Assembly (NCBI GenBank): GCA_030248295.1
Contig: JASANH010000053.1
Span: 248,001 to 312,000 of the forward strand
Origin: Mesodorylaimus sp. YZB2_4
Taxonomy: Eukaryota > Nematoda > Enoplea > Dorylaimida > Dorylaimidae
DNA length: 64,000 nucleotides
Reading direction: 5' to 3'
Below the pieces are notes generated by a model. The model had not been told where the DNA came from. It saw nothing but the letters and a program-made list of their open reading frames with translations, and searched no databases. This document shows, piece by piece, positions 38,401-50,400 of the stretch (positions are counted from its first letter, which is position 1; every line of letters starts with the position of its first letter). The position numbers and the translations under genes are program-made.

Positions 38401-41400
38401 GCAGCAGCGTTCGGTCGGGATCCCGATCCTGATGAAAAATATCCGGGAATGAATGTTGCGCAGATGCTTGAAGGGAAAGGGAAGAGCAAGGATATGTTTC
38501 AGAAGGGACAGCTGGAGAAAATTTTGCTGATGATTGGACTTATAAAATGGAAGGATGGGATTTGTTTTCTAATTGGTGATTGATTCTCCGCTTTTTCTTG
38601 CCTGATTCTGAATACAATGAATTCTCTACTAAAAATTACTTAACGATGAGATAAATTGAGTTTTTAGCTCTATATATTTGCTTCAGGGCTGACTCAGGGT
38701 GTGTTGTACGTAGGCCATCTAAAGCGAATATAAAAGGTAGGAAAAGCACTCTTTGAAAATCCGGATCCAAACGAACGCTAATCGAAAGACTTGGTTGGGT
38801 TGGATGTCTTGAGCTTTTAGCGCGGTGAAAACGGTCCACTGATCATTTGCACGCATTTCGATACCAAAATTTGCTGTAATTTGAAAATTTTCCCTTGAAT
38901 AGTTTCCTGAACTTACTCCCTGCCCATACCCATTTTAGATAGCAATTTCCCTTGGCTTTTTTGAGTAATAAAACTGTAAGGGAGACTATACAATAGTCGT
39001 GACATTGAACGGTGACAACAAACCCACATGGAAAAAGGGCGATATACTAGAACAGAGATGGAGCGCCAAAGATGCCCCGAATATTTACAAGCTGCTTACA
39101 CAGCCTCTCTGACTGTGCTCTATACCTTGAAATTTAAATTGTTACTATAATTTTTCCTTTTACAGTATTAACCTTAGTCGTACCTTCAAAAAAGTGACCT
39201 CCACTGAAATCGCCATAAAATTTCACCAGATTACATTTTTCAAAAGGACATGGTCTTTTGCAGCTGCTCAAGACGTTTGCCCATCATCGCCGGCAGTTCC
39301 CCTTCATCACTATATTTTACCTGCTCAGCTTCCGCGATCCTATTGCAATCCATTGAAGAGGAATTCCTGCCCTGTTGGTTTTTGGTGTCATGTTGGCGGA
39401 AACGCTGAAACAACCGTTTGCTGTCCTTATGGTAAGGTTTTATTTTTTGCGGTCTGTTTTCCATTTTTGGTCATGTTATGCCTTCTATTCGTTCAAAGTC
39501 TTCTTTCGAGGGCACTAAAAAACCTGCTTTAACACTGAAGCCAATCAAGCAAGCATTTTATAAATGCAGTAGGCTTCCCCAATCTTCATTAAATTTTGTA
39601 ATCAGTAATGAAAAGCATGGTCAAAACTACATGTAGAAGCTCGTCAGGACACTCGCCTACTCATTATTTCTCATCAAGTTCTCGATGTTCATACAAAATA
39701 GGATCAAAAAATCGTTTAGATGGCATTCCTCCAATCGATTTGAGTAATTTTCGTAAACGTCGCGGGTCGATAGTCTTCAAGTCTGCCCTGCCCACGCGTG
39801 GCAATCCATGCAGCCCTCGATAGATTTGTAACAGTCGTTGGCTATTGGCTTGGTGCAGACCGTCGTCCCTCGTGTCCGTGCCAGTGTCGCCTCCATCAGC
39901 AGCCATTGCAACCATGTATAAATTACTTCGAGGCTTCTTCGCCACTGGACCACCTTGACTGTAGAGCCAACCCGGTTCTAACATTGCATTGGATACGTTC
40001 GTCCAAAATACGAGGCAACATATGACTAGGAGAAAAACGGGTGTTGACCTGCTCGACATTTTATGTTCGTTTTGGCTGATAATATAAATGGCCTGAAGCA
40101 GCAACGGAAAAGGTAGTCAGATTAAACTTGGTCAAACGTCTGGCTCATCGTCAGACGTGCATGTTTGAGAACTAGGCGTTGCGAAGCGGCTTCGATTCGC
40201 TTCTAAATTTCTATTAATGGCTCTCACGTGATATCTTAGCATTTGAATACACGAACAATAGACGCGCCCTGGGTAAAATGAGAGTAGAAAAAGGGAAAAT
40301 GGGGGTATATTCGATTTTAGCTATATGATATGACAGGAGGCGCGTGCGCATGACGGCTTTTGAAAAGTCGAGAGAAAGGCCATCTTCTCGAAAGTGAGCA
40401 GGCATTTTTAAGGGGCGAGAGTGGGTGGCACGTAAGTGCAGAGTCTGATAATTATATTAGTGCGCACCGTAATTTAATCGGCTCGACTAGCTCATTAGTG
40501 GCTTACTGCCGCCAGGAATACAGCAGACAATACAAGATTTCAAGAAAATACAAGATTTTATGTAGATCGAACGCCGTCTGGCAGCCAAGGGGGAGAACTG
40601 CACGCGACAAAACCTAGAATGTATTACCGAGCTGCACACTACAACGGTCAGATCTTACGATTAGTTATTATCAAGATGTAACGGTAATATTGTCGATTAA
40701 GACATCCTTTATCCCCAAGCTGACACTAAAGTCGGGACGGCTAAAAATATTAATTTAGAGTAAAAGAGCAGAGAAAAACTTCATCTGAGCAGTCGACACA
40801 ATATCTACTGTTATGTCGAAAAACTGGCGATAATGATGCACTCCATCATAGCAGCTGACAAGTCGACAAGTGATCACACATCTCCCAGGAAGTGCGATAC
40901 ATATACTCAGTTTGAGCGCCTGTACGGCTTCCTTACAACGCCCTCTTTATCTGAAATCTCCCACGACTTTGGAGTAGGTGGTAATCACCTGAAGTAGAGT
41001 TCTTATGTCATTCAGGGCGAATGTGAAACAGCAAATTACGAACATTTAGGGTATCAACAGCCTCCTTGACGCCCTCGTACATAATACAAAATCTATAGCT
41101 ACGTATTTTTATAATGCCAAGGAGTGGGCTGGTGAAACCTATTTTCTTCGAGCGCCAGAAGTGATCCCCCCCATAGGATGACGGTAACATAAGGTTTTGT
41201 CATAACACCTTTATGCCCAATAGTCCTGAATGTATGGTTTCGTTGCAGAGTGGCACGAGCAGGCATGTGCCTACACGGTCCGACTTGCACTTATAATGCC
41301 ACCAGACTTGACCACGAGTGATCTCGTTTGCACTAACACATAATATAATATAACGGCATAGCTTTTTGCTCACCATATGATGACTTCTGAGTGATAAAAT

Positions 41401-44400
41401 CGTTTCGTGACAAATAGATCTGACATTTTGAAGAAAAAGTTTTATAGCATTAGTGTTCAAACTAATTCACATCCTCTTCATGCATTTTTGATAAGAAGTC
41501 ATGCTTAGAAATTACAATCAGCCTCTGATTTTAAAGCTGGGGTATTCATTACACGAACGGCAATTAGAAAGAGTTGTTTTGTGTTGTCCCAGAGGCATGT
41601 GGGCTTCCGGTCACGCTTTGTGGCTAGGAAACCTTTTCCTAATTTTCTCACTTTTAAATAGTACAGAACAAATATTAAAAATCCAAAAAAACGCTATCAA
41701 AAAAGATTTCGATTCCTCGGAATGTAGCGGTCATATTTATATTTTTTAAATTGTTCTAGAGCTAAAAATAAGCAAGTTACGGCTTTTTAACGAAAGTAGC
41801 TATTTCTTACCTTTAACATGAATTATTTTCAATATACGTATGGGCATTTCAAAAAAATTGTACTTTCAGTAAGACAATCTTTTTTGTGAGTTCTTTAGAT
41901 AGGCCACATAAAAAGTGGGTCAGAAATTCGACCGGCCAAACATACCTATTTAGTAAGGCCCAGTCTCTCAGAAACCCTCAGGAACCCTCGAGGCATAAAC
42001 AGTTAACAGTAAGTCGAAATTTGCGGCATGAGGAAAGGTCCCCCCTACAACCCCGCAACTCGCCGCCTGATCCAAATCGTTTTGGACCTGAGGTCAGCAT
42101 TTGTGTCGAGTATCAAAGCGGGCTACTATACATGGGAGATCTTGGCAACTGCCCATTTTGGCTTCGAATCAGCAGGCTTTCTCTCTGAAAACTATGAATA
42201 TACTGTAATTGGGAGCCTGTTTATTTCGAAAATGGTGAATTTTCACGAGGGAAAGCATTAGAAAGCTCTTTCCAAGAGGGTTCTAGGCTGTTACATCAGT
42301 GCAAATTATCAACAGCTAAAATTATCGGTTAGCTAAAATTGCCTAAATGAAGCGCAGTTATTGACCATTGCACAATAACTGTGATCAGTAATGCAAAAAT
42401 TCAGGTTATTTTATGATTTACCAACCATCGACTACTATTTCAGTGAAAAACACGGAGATTTCGGCTTTTATAATTTACCCACAATCGATTACAGTATGCG
42501 CCTGATCACGGAGCAGAATTTTTGATCAGCAGTTGATCAAAAAATTTGACTAGCCAGCCCTTGGTTGGGTCTCTCAGTAACCCACTCTTTATTTGTTTCA
42601 TGACAGCATAAATTTAATATAGAATGAGCCAGGGGCGAGACGTGAGTGAGTGGTGGGGCGAGCTGCATGGGGGCGAGTTGTGGGGGGGGGGGGGGGGAGG
42701 GGGGGTGGGGCGGCGACTTCTCTGCAAACAAAATTTTCATTTCCCAATGGTCTCGTTTGCAATCAAGAATTTCACTTTTTTGCGCAGGTGTTGGAGGTCA
42801 GAAATTTTAGCTACCCCCCCCCCCTCCATGATTGGTGGGCGCTGCATCTGAATGTCATTCCTTTTTTCATTATTCCGACATCGATTCTAGAGTGTATATC
42901 AGGGCGAGCATCTAAAGTTAACTTGCTGCTGGGGGCGATTTTTCCTTGCAGCAGTCGTGATAGAGCACAAAACACCTTTATGCCCAGAAATAATCAGTAT
43001 TTGGGTCACATAGCACCTTTACGCTCTGGCTATCTAATAGTAAGTAACGGTCAATCTGGCGCACAAAAAGCTTTTACGCACCATGGTCGAAAAACTTTAT
43101 GCTCGCCAGTCCTCATTAGATTCTTGTTTTGGGGTATCCCCGCGAATAACAGTCCCAGCCCGCCTACTCGAAGATCGCAATAGAGGTAATTTTTAGCAAC
43201 TAATATTGAGAAACAATATTAGTGAAACCAAGGCGGTCTGAAATTTGTTGCGGCTGAAGTCCTTTCAAAACATTGAAGCAGAATTTTCAAAATACCAAAA
43301 AGCTCCACCACCCGAAGAGACCACAAATAAAAACACCAGAATACTTCAGGCAGCAAACCAGCATTAGCCAACTCCAACTTAGCGCTACTCCCCATCTTCC
43401 TTCTCTCCATCTAATCCCCTCCCACGCTTCACCCGGAGAAAGCATCGGAAAATTCCGTGGCTATCTTCATATTGACATGTCAGTGGGAACCTAATAATGA
43501 CGTGATCTCAAGCCAAACGTAACTGATAATGCAGAAAGTTGAGCTGAGGACTTCTTCTTTTTCGACTAGTTTGATGGCCTGAGCGAATCAAGCCTAGTTT
43601 TTTTGGTTTTGAGGTGTCAATCACCTGGAAAAGACAAGTTAATTTTCTCAAAAAAACGCAGCATTATCTGATCATCGTAAAGAAACCAAATTAGATTTTT
43701 AATGAGAACAAAAAACACAGCAGACGCATGTTATTGACGCATGCAGAGGAGAAACAATGAAAGGGGTAGGGAAAGGGCGCCGCGTTATTAGTTGATGAGT
43801 ATGTATTTTCATTCTTGACGTAGCTCGAAATGTGAAAATTATAGTTCATTCCCTCAGCTGCCTTCATTGACCTTCTGTTCGCCTGGACCCTATTTTCAAT
43901 GCTGACATTATTTAGAAGCTGCACTCAATCCATCTAACGCCCACGTACCGTACACCCTTTTATCCGCGACACCAGGAATATCAATGATTGTAGCAACCTC
44001 GAGCAGATTAACTGCGATATACATAAGCTAGCCGCCATCAAAGAATGATCACAGCCTCGTCGGAAATGATGAAATGGGCCTTTGAGAAAGAAAAACCTGT
44101 TTCCTACCCAATAGCCGAGACTGATCTTATTCTGGTGTCATATTCGGAGGATGCGCCTGATGACATTTGAGCACTACTGCAGAGCTGACGATGAGTGCCT
44201 TCTATTTTACTTCATCCACCAGATATCAATTTCAAAAGATGACAGTTTTTTAGCAGAGTTATTTGATCCTACAAGAATATTTATTCAACGAAGTTCTACC
44301 ATTAAATAACCTTAGATCAAGCATTCAAAGTAAATCGTACACTTTGACAGATTCTCATGTCACAGCAAAAAGCGAAGAAATTACCAAACTTCGCACTTAT

Positions 44401-47400
44401 TTCTAGGATTCATTTTGGTGCCCAATGGGCAATGGAATGCTTGTGCAAACGCAGGCATGTTGCGCAAAGTACCGATCACTCGATACTTGGAGGGTGTGTG
44501 GTGATTAGTTATCAGTTGATCCCGTAGTGCAGCTTCCGTGCTGTTTCCGCACCAGAAACTAGCAAAACTCAAGAAAAACAGTTGCTCATGAGTGAAATAC
44601 ATGGCTGGGCCTGGCAATGAAGCTTGTTCGGTTTCGTCCAGTGCGTTAGCTAACTTTTTGTAAGCTCCATAAGCCGCCACGAGGCCACCCAAGTCCGCCG
44701 TATTCTCGCCGATTGTATGCTCACCATCGACGCATAGTCCCCCAAATTCAGGGTAGCAGAATCGGTCGTACTGATGTTGAATGCATCTGATACGGTCATC
44801 GAATTTATCCATGGACTCATCAGACCACAGTCGTTTCATCCGGCCTTGTGCATCGTATCGAGACCCTTGGGAATCGAAACCATGCGTCATTTCGTGTCCA
44901 ATCACGGACCCGGCTGCCCCATAGTTTATGGCCAACGGGTAGCCTAGTTTGTAGAACGGTGGCTGAAGTTCCCCAGCTGGCACTGTCAATGCATTGTTGT
45001 TCAAACTGTACCAGGCGTTGGTAGCGGATGGCGGGCCTCCGAAATCATTAGGATCAGCGGGCAACAATAACTGGAACTGATTCTTGTTCACAGACCAGCC
45101 ACGTAGTTTCAAGTTTATCTGGAACATGCTGTCATTGGCGTTGATGAAGAGGCCGCGATAATAAGCCTCTAATTGATAGTCGTCCTTGATCCAACTCGGG
45201 TACGCGACATGGGTGGCCATTTTCTGTGCTTTGTCAACGGCTGCTTGTTTGGTTATGTTGTCCATCCAATCGAGATTTCTCACGTTTGACTGAAATAAAT
45301 AAGTCACAGTCAATATGTAGATTGAGAAAGAAAGCCGTGAAAGCCGGTGGCTCGGCATCTCTTCCCGTATTTCTTGGGAGCGAGTGGCTGGGATCGTCCT
45401 GGGTTTGATCCCCGGTGATGGAGGTCGGTTTGCGAACCATAAACCCTCGCTGACCTTGCACTCCAGGCCGTGGGTGACTCACCCAGCACCCTGGATGCTC
45501 TGAGTTGAGGGATAGAACGAGGAGGCAGTCTCGGCTCGAACACCGACAGGGTACAGCCCACCCGCCATCGTCCGAGGAAGCCGGTGTCCTGTCCAGGATG
45601 CCCTCGCGCGGAGGTGCTCACAATGGAGACACGCAGAGAAGCACACAGCCAGACAGCAGCATGCCCACACAGCCTGCTTATAAGTCTTGACTGCTGGCCG
45701 TCAAGGCAAAAACGGGCTTCGGCCAACAAAATTAAAAAAGAGGAAGCTTTTACGGCATCCATCCGCGACGCCCTGTATTTTACTCTTTCTGCTGGTATCT
45801 ACTGCTAAGCAATCGTTTGGAAGAGATATTCGGATTCCAGAATCTTCTCGATGTTATAAAAGACTAAAACCTTTTTTGCGAGGCTATAAACGTTCACCTG
45901 TAGTTGTGGTTTCACCTGATCAGGCGGATGGACCCATATTCCCCTCCAAACGTCCTGAAACTTACTTTTACCCTTGAGCATGCGGACTGCTGGAATTAGT
46001 TATCATTACCAGCATTCTAAGCGATTCCACCCCACTACTTACTTGAAATGACTCCAAGATATTCCTGACCATCACTTCCACATCGTTCTTCGCCTCAGCG
46101 CTAAATGCTCTGTCAACGAAAATGCGCCCCGTTGCGTATCCCAATCCAGGCATATCGTACCGCCCTTGCACATAAGCGACGCAAGACTCCCAAAGAGGCA
46201 AAGATGACTTGGCCCCAGTGACCATGGTGGTTAGTCCTTGTAATGCATCTCTGTACTCCTTCCCCAGATATGGCAGGCTGTACTTCACTAATCTCCATAT
46301 CAGGTAGTTTTGTACTACCACTGGATCTGTACGGTTCAGTAAGGATACCACATTCAACAAATATCTCTTCGAAGGGACATCCAACTTCAATTCGTCGTTT
46401 TGCAGCAAGCCATGAAGACTGCTTGGCAATAAATTCTCGAAGAATAGGTGCCAATCGAAAAAGGGTATTTCCTTGTTTAATTTTTGCATAGTCCATTTTC
46501 GGTAAAAGTTAGCATCGGCCTTGTGCACATGGGCGGCTAAACGCCGTTCGAAGCTCACAATTTCGTGAACTTGAGCCTGATTGACAGTTTCGTTTATGAA
46601 ACCAGCATCGCGCAGGAGTAGGTTGGCCACTGTTGTGATCAGTTCTGTGTAGGCGTCCATGATGCGCCCATATTTGGCGTCGTTCAAATAATAAGGTGCT
46701 TTGAATAGGCCCAGGCCGAGTGGAAGCATGAATGAGCCAAGTTGGATGACATTATTCGATGATTTCGAATCATCAGGTCCAACGTAAGTGAAAATCACAG
46801 TATCGATACCGTATCGATTTTTTAAAATCGCGATAGTTTTTGTACAATCTTGAACAGATTCACGAAGGGCTGATAAATAAAAATCATCATAATCAGCATG
46901 ATCAGATATCGAAGAAGTTCCGAATTCAGCGAAGGAGCTAGTGACTGGAATTTGATCAGAATTGTTTCCAAATGTAATCGATGTTGACTGATTGCCCTGC
47001 TCAATATCTGGGTTTAGAGTCGATGCGTGACCTCGATCATTCGTTTTGATTGTTGTACTCATTAGTCCCGGTTCCCGAATTTGATCTCTCTTGATTATGA
47101 AATCGATCAATGGCCATGATCCGATTCCATTATATTTGTCATACAGAAATCTCAAAAAATGTTTTGGACCTTCCTTGGCCATGCGATCAGAATCGATACA
47201 CGCATCGTAAGTGAGTCTGACAACCCGCAGGACGCTCGGTTGCGAATGAGCTCTTCCATCCAAGCTCAGTGATTCGATACCTTGCCTAATCTGCTCGGAT
47301 ACTCGCCTAGCCACCATCGTATACACGGTGCGTGTGCTCTGATTAGGGCCCAGGGGATTCCTTATCGGCCAAAGCCCGCATGCGTACTGATAAAAGTCAT

Positions 47401-50400
47401 CACACGGGTCGCTGTCGAAGTCGATACTTGACAAAATATTTCTGGACACCTCGATCCAGCCACTTGAATTATTAACTCGAATTAGGCGTGGCTTATGCTC
47501 GATATTGGTCGTATTTAATGAAGTGGCATTATCGGTTGAATTCTGCATGCCCATTCCATTTGGGTACAATGGTGATATGGGATCGAATTTGTCCACTTTA
47601 TCGATAATGGTTTTTAAACTGACACACGCCGTGGCGGTGAAAAATGCAATGGCGATCAATAATAAAGTGACAGTCAAAAACAGGCACCAAATAATTTTTC
47701 GTTTGTTCATGTTGGTCATGTGTTCCACCTCAGCTTTCTTAGTTTTATTGAATGATATGACAGCTTCATTCGCGCCTGGAATGCTGCTATTTCTAGCGCT
47801 CAATTTTCGAGGACCTTCTTGCACCTCTTTATCTCCACTTGAAATGGAACCCCTGGCAGCGGCCTGCTCGTTTTTCCACATAACCGCAAGGTTCAGGTCG
47901 TTCGACATGGTCGATTATCTGCAATAAAATGCTTGAAAGAAAAGAATCAGAACAGAAACCTGAAATCTGTGGCATCTGGAAACCTTAGACTCAGCTTGCT
48001 GATCTAACGAAAAATTAAACTGTAAGCTATTTACTTTTCAGCCAAAGATCCTTGCACTTTGCCTGTGGTCAATGGTCGCGTACTTCAAGCTGGACAAACT
48101 CCAATGCTGCGGTGGTACTATGATTCGAAGGATCACACCTGCAAGCAATTTCAATACAGTGGTTCTGGTGGGAATCAGAACAACTTCCTTAGCTATTTAG
48201 AGTGCCATCAACAATGTTCAGGTGTGTTAAGGACGGTGTATAACTGAGTTCAGACATGCAGAAGGTGTGAGGAGTTCCCTGACTCCTTTTCTAATACTTC
48301 TTCCTCTTGTTCAATCCATTTCCGCTTTTTGGCTTCACAAAATGACCAGGCATTCTTACCATAGCGTCGCCTAAATCATGTCCACGAGGCGATCCTTACC
48401 GAGATCCCATAAGTGGTCAGCCAGTGCGATGCAGTGTTCAATATGGCAACAACTGTCCAGTCCAATATTTGTGCGACCCGCAGTCAAGCCTCTGCTGCCC
48501 ACGAAGTAAGAAAAAACTTGATTTTGGAGAAAAATTGGATGGATTTAATTTTGTTTCAGTCCACGTCGCCAGATCAAGTATCAACGAGCAAGGCTATAAC
48601 GACCAGCAAACACCTCTTAGTTCGCACTGCCAACTGCCAGTCGACGTTGGCCAGGGAATTTTTGCCTTGCCCCGATGGTATTTCCGCAGCTCTGAACAAG
48701 AATGTCGTCAGTTCTCGTATTCTGGAAGTGGCGGGAATGAAAATAATTTTCTTACGGAAGAGGAATGTCGAGAATCGTGTTCAGGTTTGTAACTTTATGG
48801 CTGACATTTCGGGGAGCCTCTTTTATTATTCACCAAGGCGCTAGTCAATAAATTTTAGTCAGTTGTGAAAACTCGACTTGCGTAAGCAGAATAAGTTTAA
48901 GTTCGTTTTTCGGGATGATTGACGAAACCTTATGGCCAAAATAGATTTCCGACGCGTCATTTTTTGGTGTGCGTAAAACGTCAATACTGTAGCAGAAGAC
49001 GCATCGCTCTTTTTCATGACAGCGCAAGTTTCCTGAATGGCTATTCAAATAAGTCAGCTCATCGAAATTTATTGCTTTTTCAAGGCATTTGTGAAAAATA
49101 TATGACATATTCTTTTATGTTTTTCAAAAATGACCCATTTTTGCTTGGCTACCCTAACATCACTCAAGCATCACTATGTACAGTAATGACTATGCTGCCT
49201 TTCAGAGTTCATTCATACGAATCCATGCGGAACTGACCATACGCCCTTGAAGACTCCATCGGGACAGCTCGTCTATTGCAGCGTCAGAAATCCCGAAATC
49301 TGCCCAGCTGGCCACTACTGCCATGTGGGACTGGGACGGGATACAACCGTTTGTTGCCCCACAGGTAAAGTCCAGTATTACCTACATACCTACCTACTCC
49401 ACAATACCTACTGTATATGTATGTATCTTCCAAGTTTCTCGCCCATTGTAACCTTTTCAGCCGGAGACCCGTGCTCGCTGTCACCACATATTGGTACAGG
49501 AATAGGAACTACGCAGCGTTGGTATTTCGATGGAGAAAGACAAAAGTGCAAATCTTTCACATACACGGGCATCGGTGGCAATGCAAATAATTTTCTGTCG
49601 TTGGACAGTTGTAGAGACACGTGCAAGAGAAAAGGTATCGAGTAGACTATCTGACAGCATTCTTTCTGACAGAAAAGCTCCGACAGCCGTGCGATGCAGC
49701 AACATTTTTCTGTGCAGAAGTGGACAGATGGCGCAGATGGTGATTGCTGCACCGGCGTACTGTAGGCACACATTTCACTATGCGAGCTTGTATAGCACAG
49801 TTTGTGCGTTAAGGTATACGTGCTTACTTTTTCCAGGCGCTACTTTCATCAATGTCTGCCTTGGAGAGCCTTATCGAATTCCATCTGGACAAGTCTTGTA
49901 CTGCGATGTCGGAACAGCATGCCCCAATGGTTATTATTGCCATTTTGGAAACGGTACCTTGAGCAGCATGTGCTGCCAAAGTGATGGTAATACAAAAACA
50001 CTTTCTGTTTGAAGATATATATACTTTCTTGGATCTGTAGATGACCCCTGCACCCAGCCTCTCATAATTGGCTCTGGTTCATCTCAACTAGCTAGATGGC
50101 ACTTCGATTTTACTAGCGGCTCCTGTATAGAATTTACATATTCTGGTATGAGCGGCAATGAAAACAATTTTCGGTCTCTCGATGAATGTCAGGCGCGTTG
50201 TGGTGCGCAAGGTAAGCAACACCGTATTTCCCAAAAACAGATGGGAACCATAAACTGCTGTTATAGTTGCATCTCCATGCGCTGACAGCGTTTCCCCATA
50301 TTTGGACAGCACAGGTGTCCCGTTAAGCTGCTATAATAACGTTGGCGATGCTGACTATGGCTTGTGCCCACCACTGCATTATTGCCATTTAGGCATCAAC

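Larger units (their letters stand above)
39432..48041 (+). other. 8.6-kb host intron of the Kunitz/WR1 gene
   Basis: The donor TATG|GTAAGG and acceptor TTTTCAG|CC keep phase 1. It holds two opposite-strand genes (39664-40059 and 44381-47908). The rest (about 40.1-44.3 kb) has no recognisable gene, only poly-G/poly-C tracts and a dispersed repeat near 42733. Confidence 0.7.

Noticed and set aside
42650..43183. 177-residue Gly-rich ORF
   Set aside because: It runs through the poly-G tract, where the frame is meaningless, and lacks splice or start support.
45310..45762. 150-residue minus-strand ORF in the neprilysin intron
   Set aside because: Translation of SINE-like copy B.
47505..47927. 140-residue plus-strand hydrophobic ORF
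   Set aside because: Antisense shadow of the neprilysin N-terminal exon; the real signal is the M13 frame on the minus strand.
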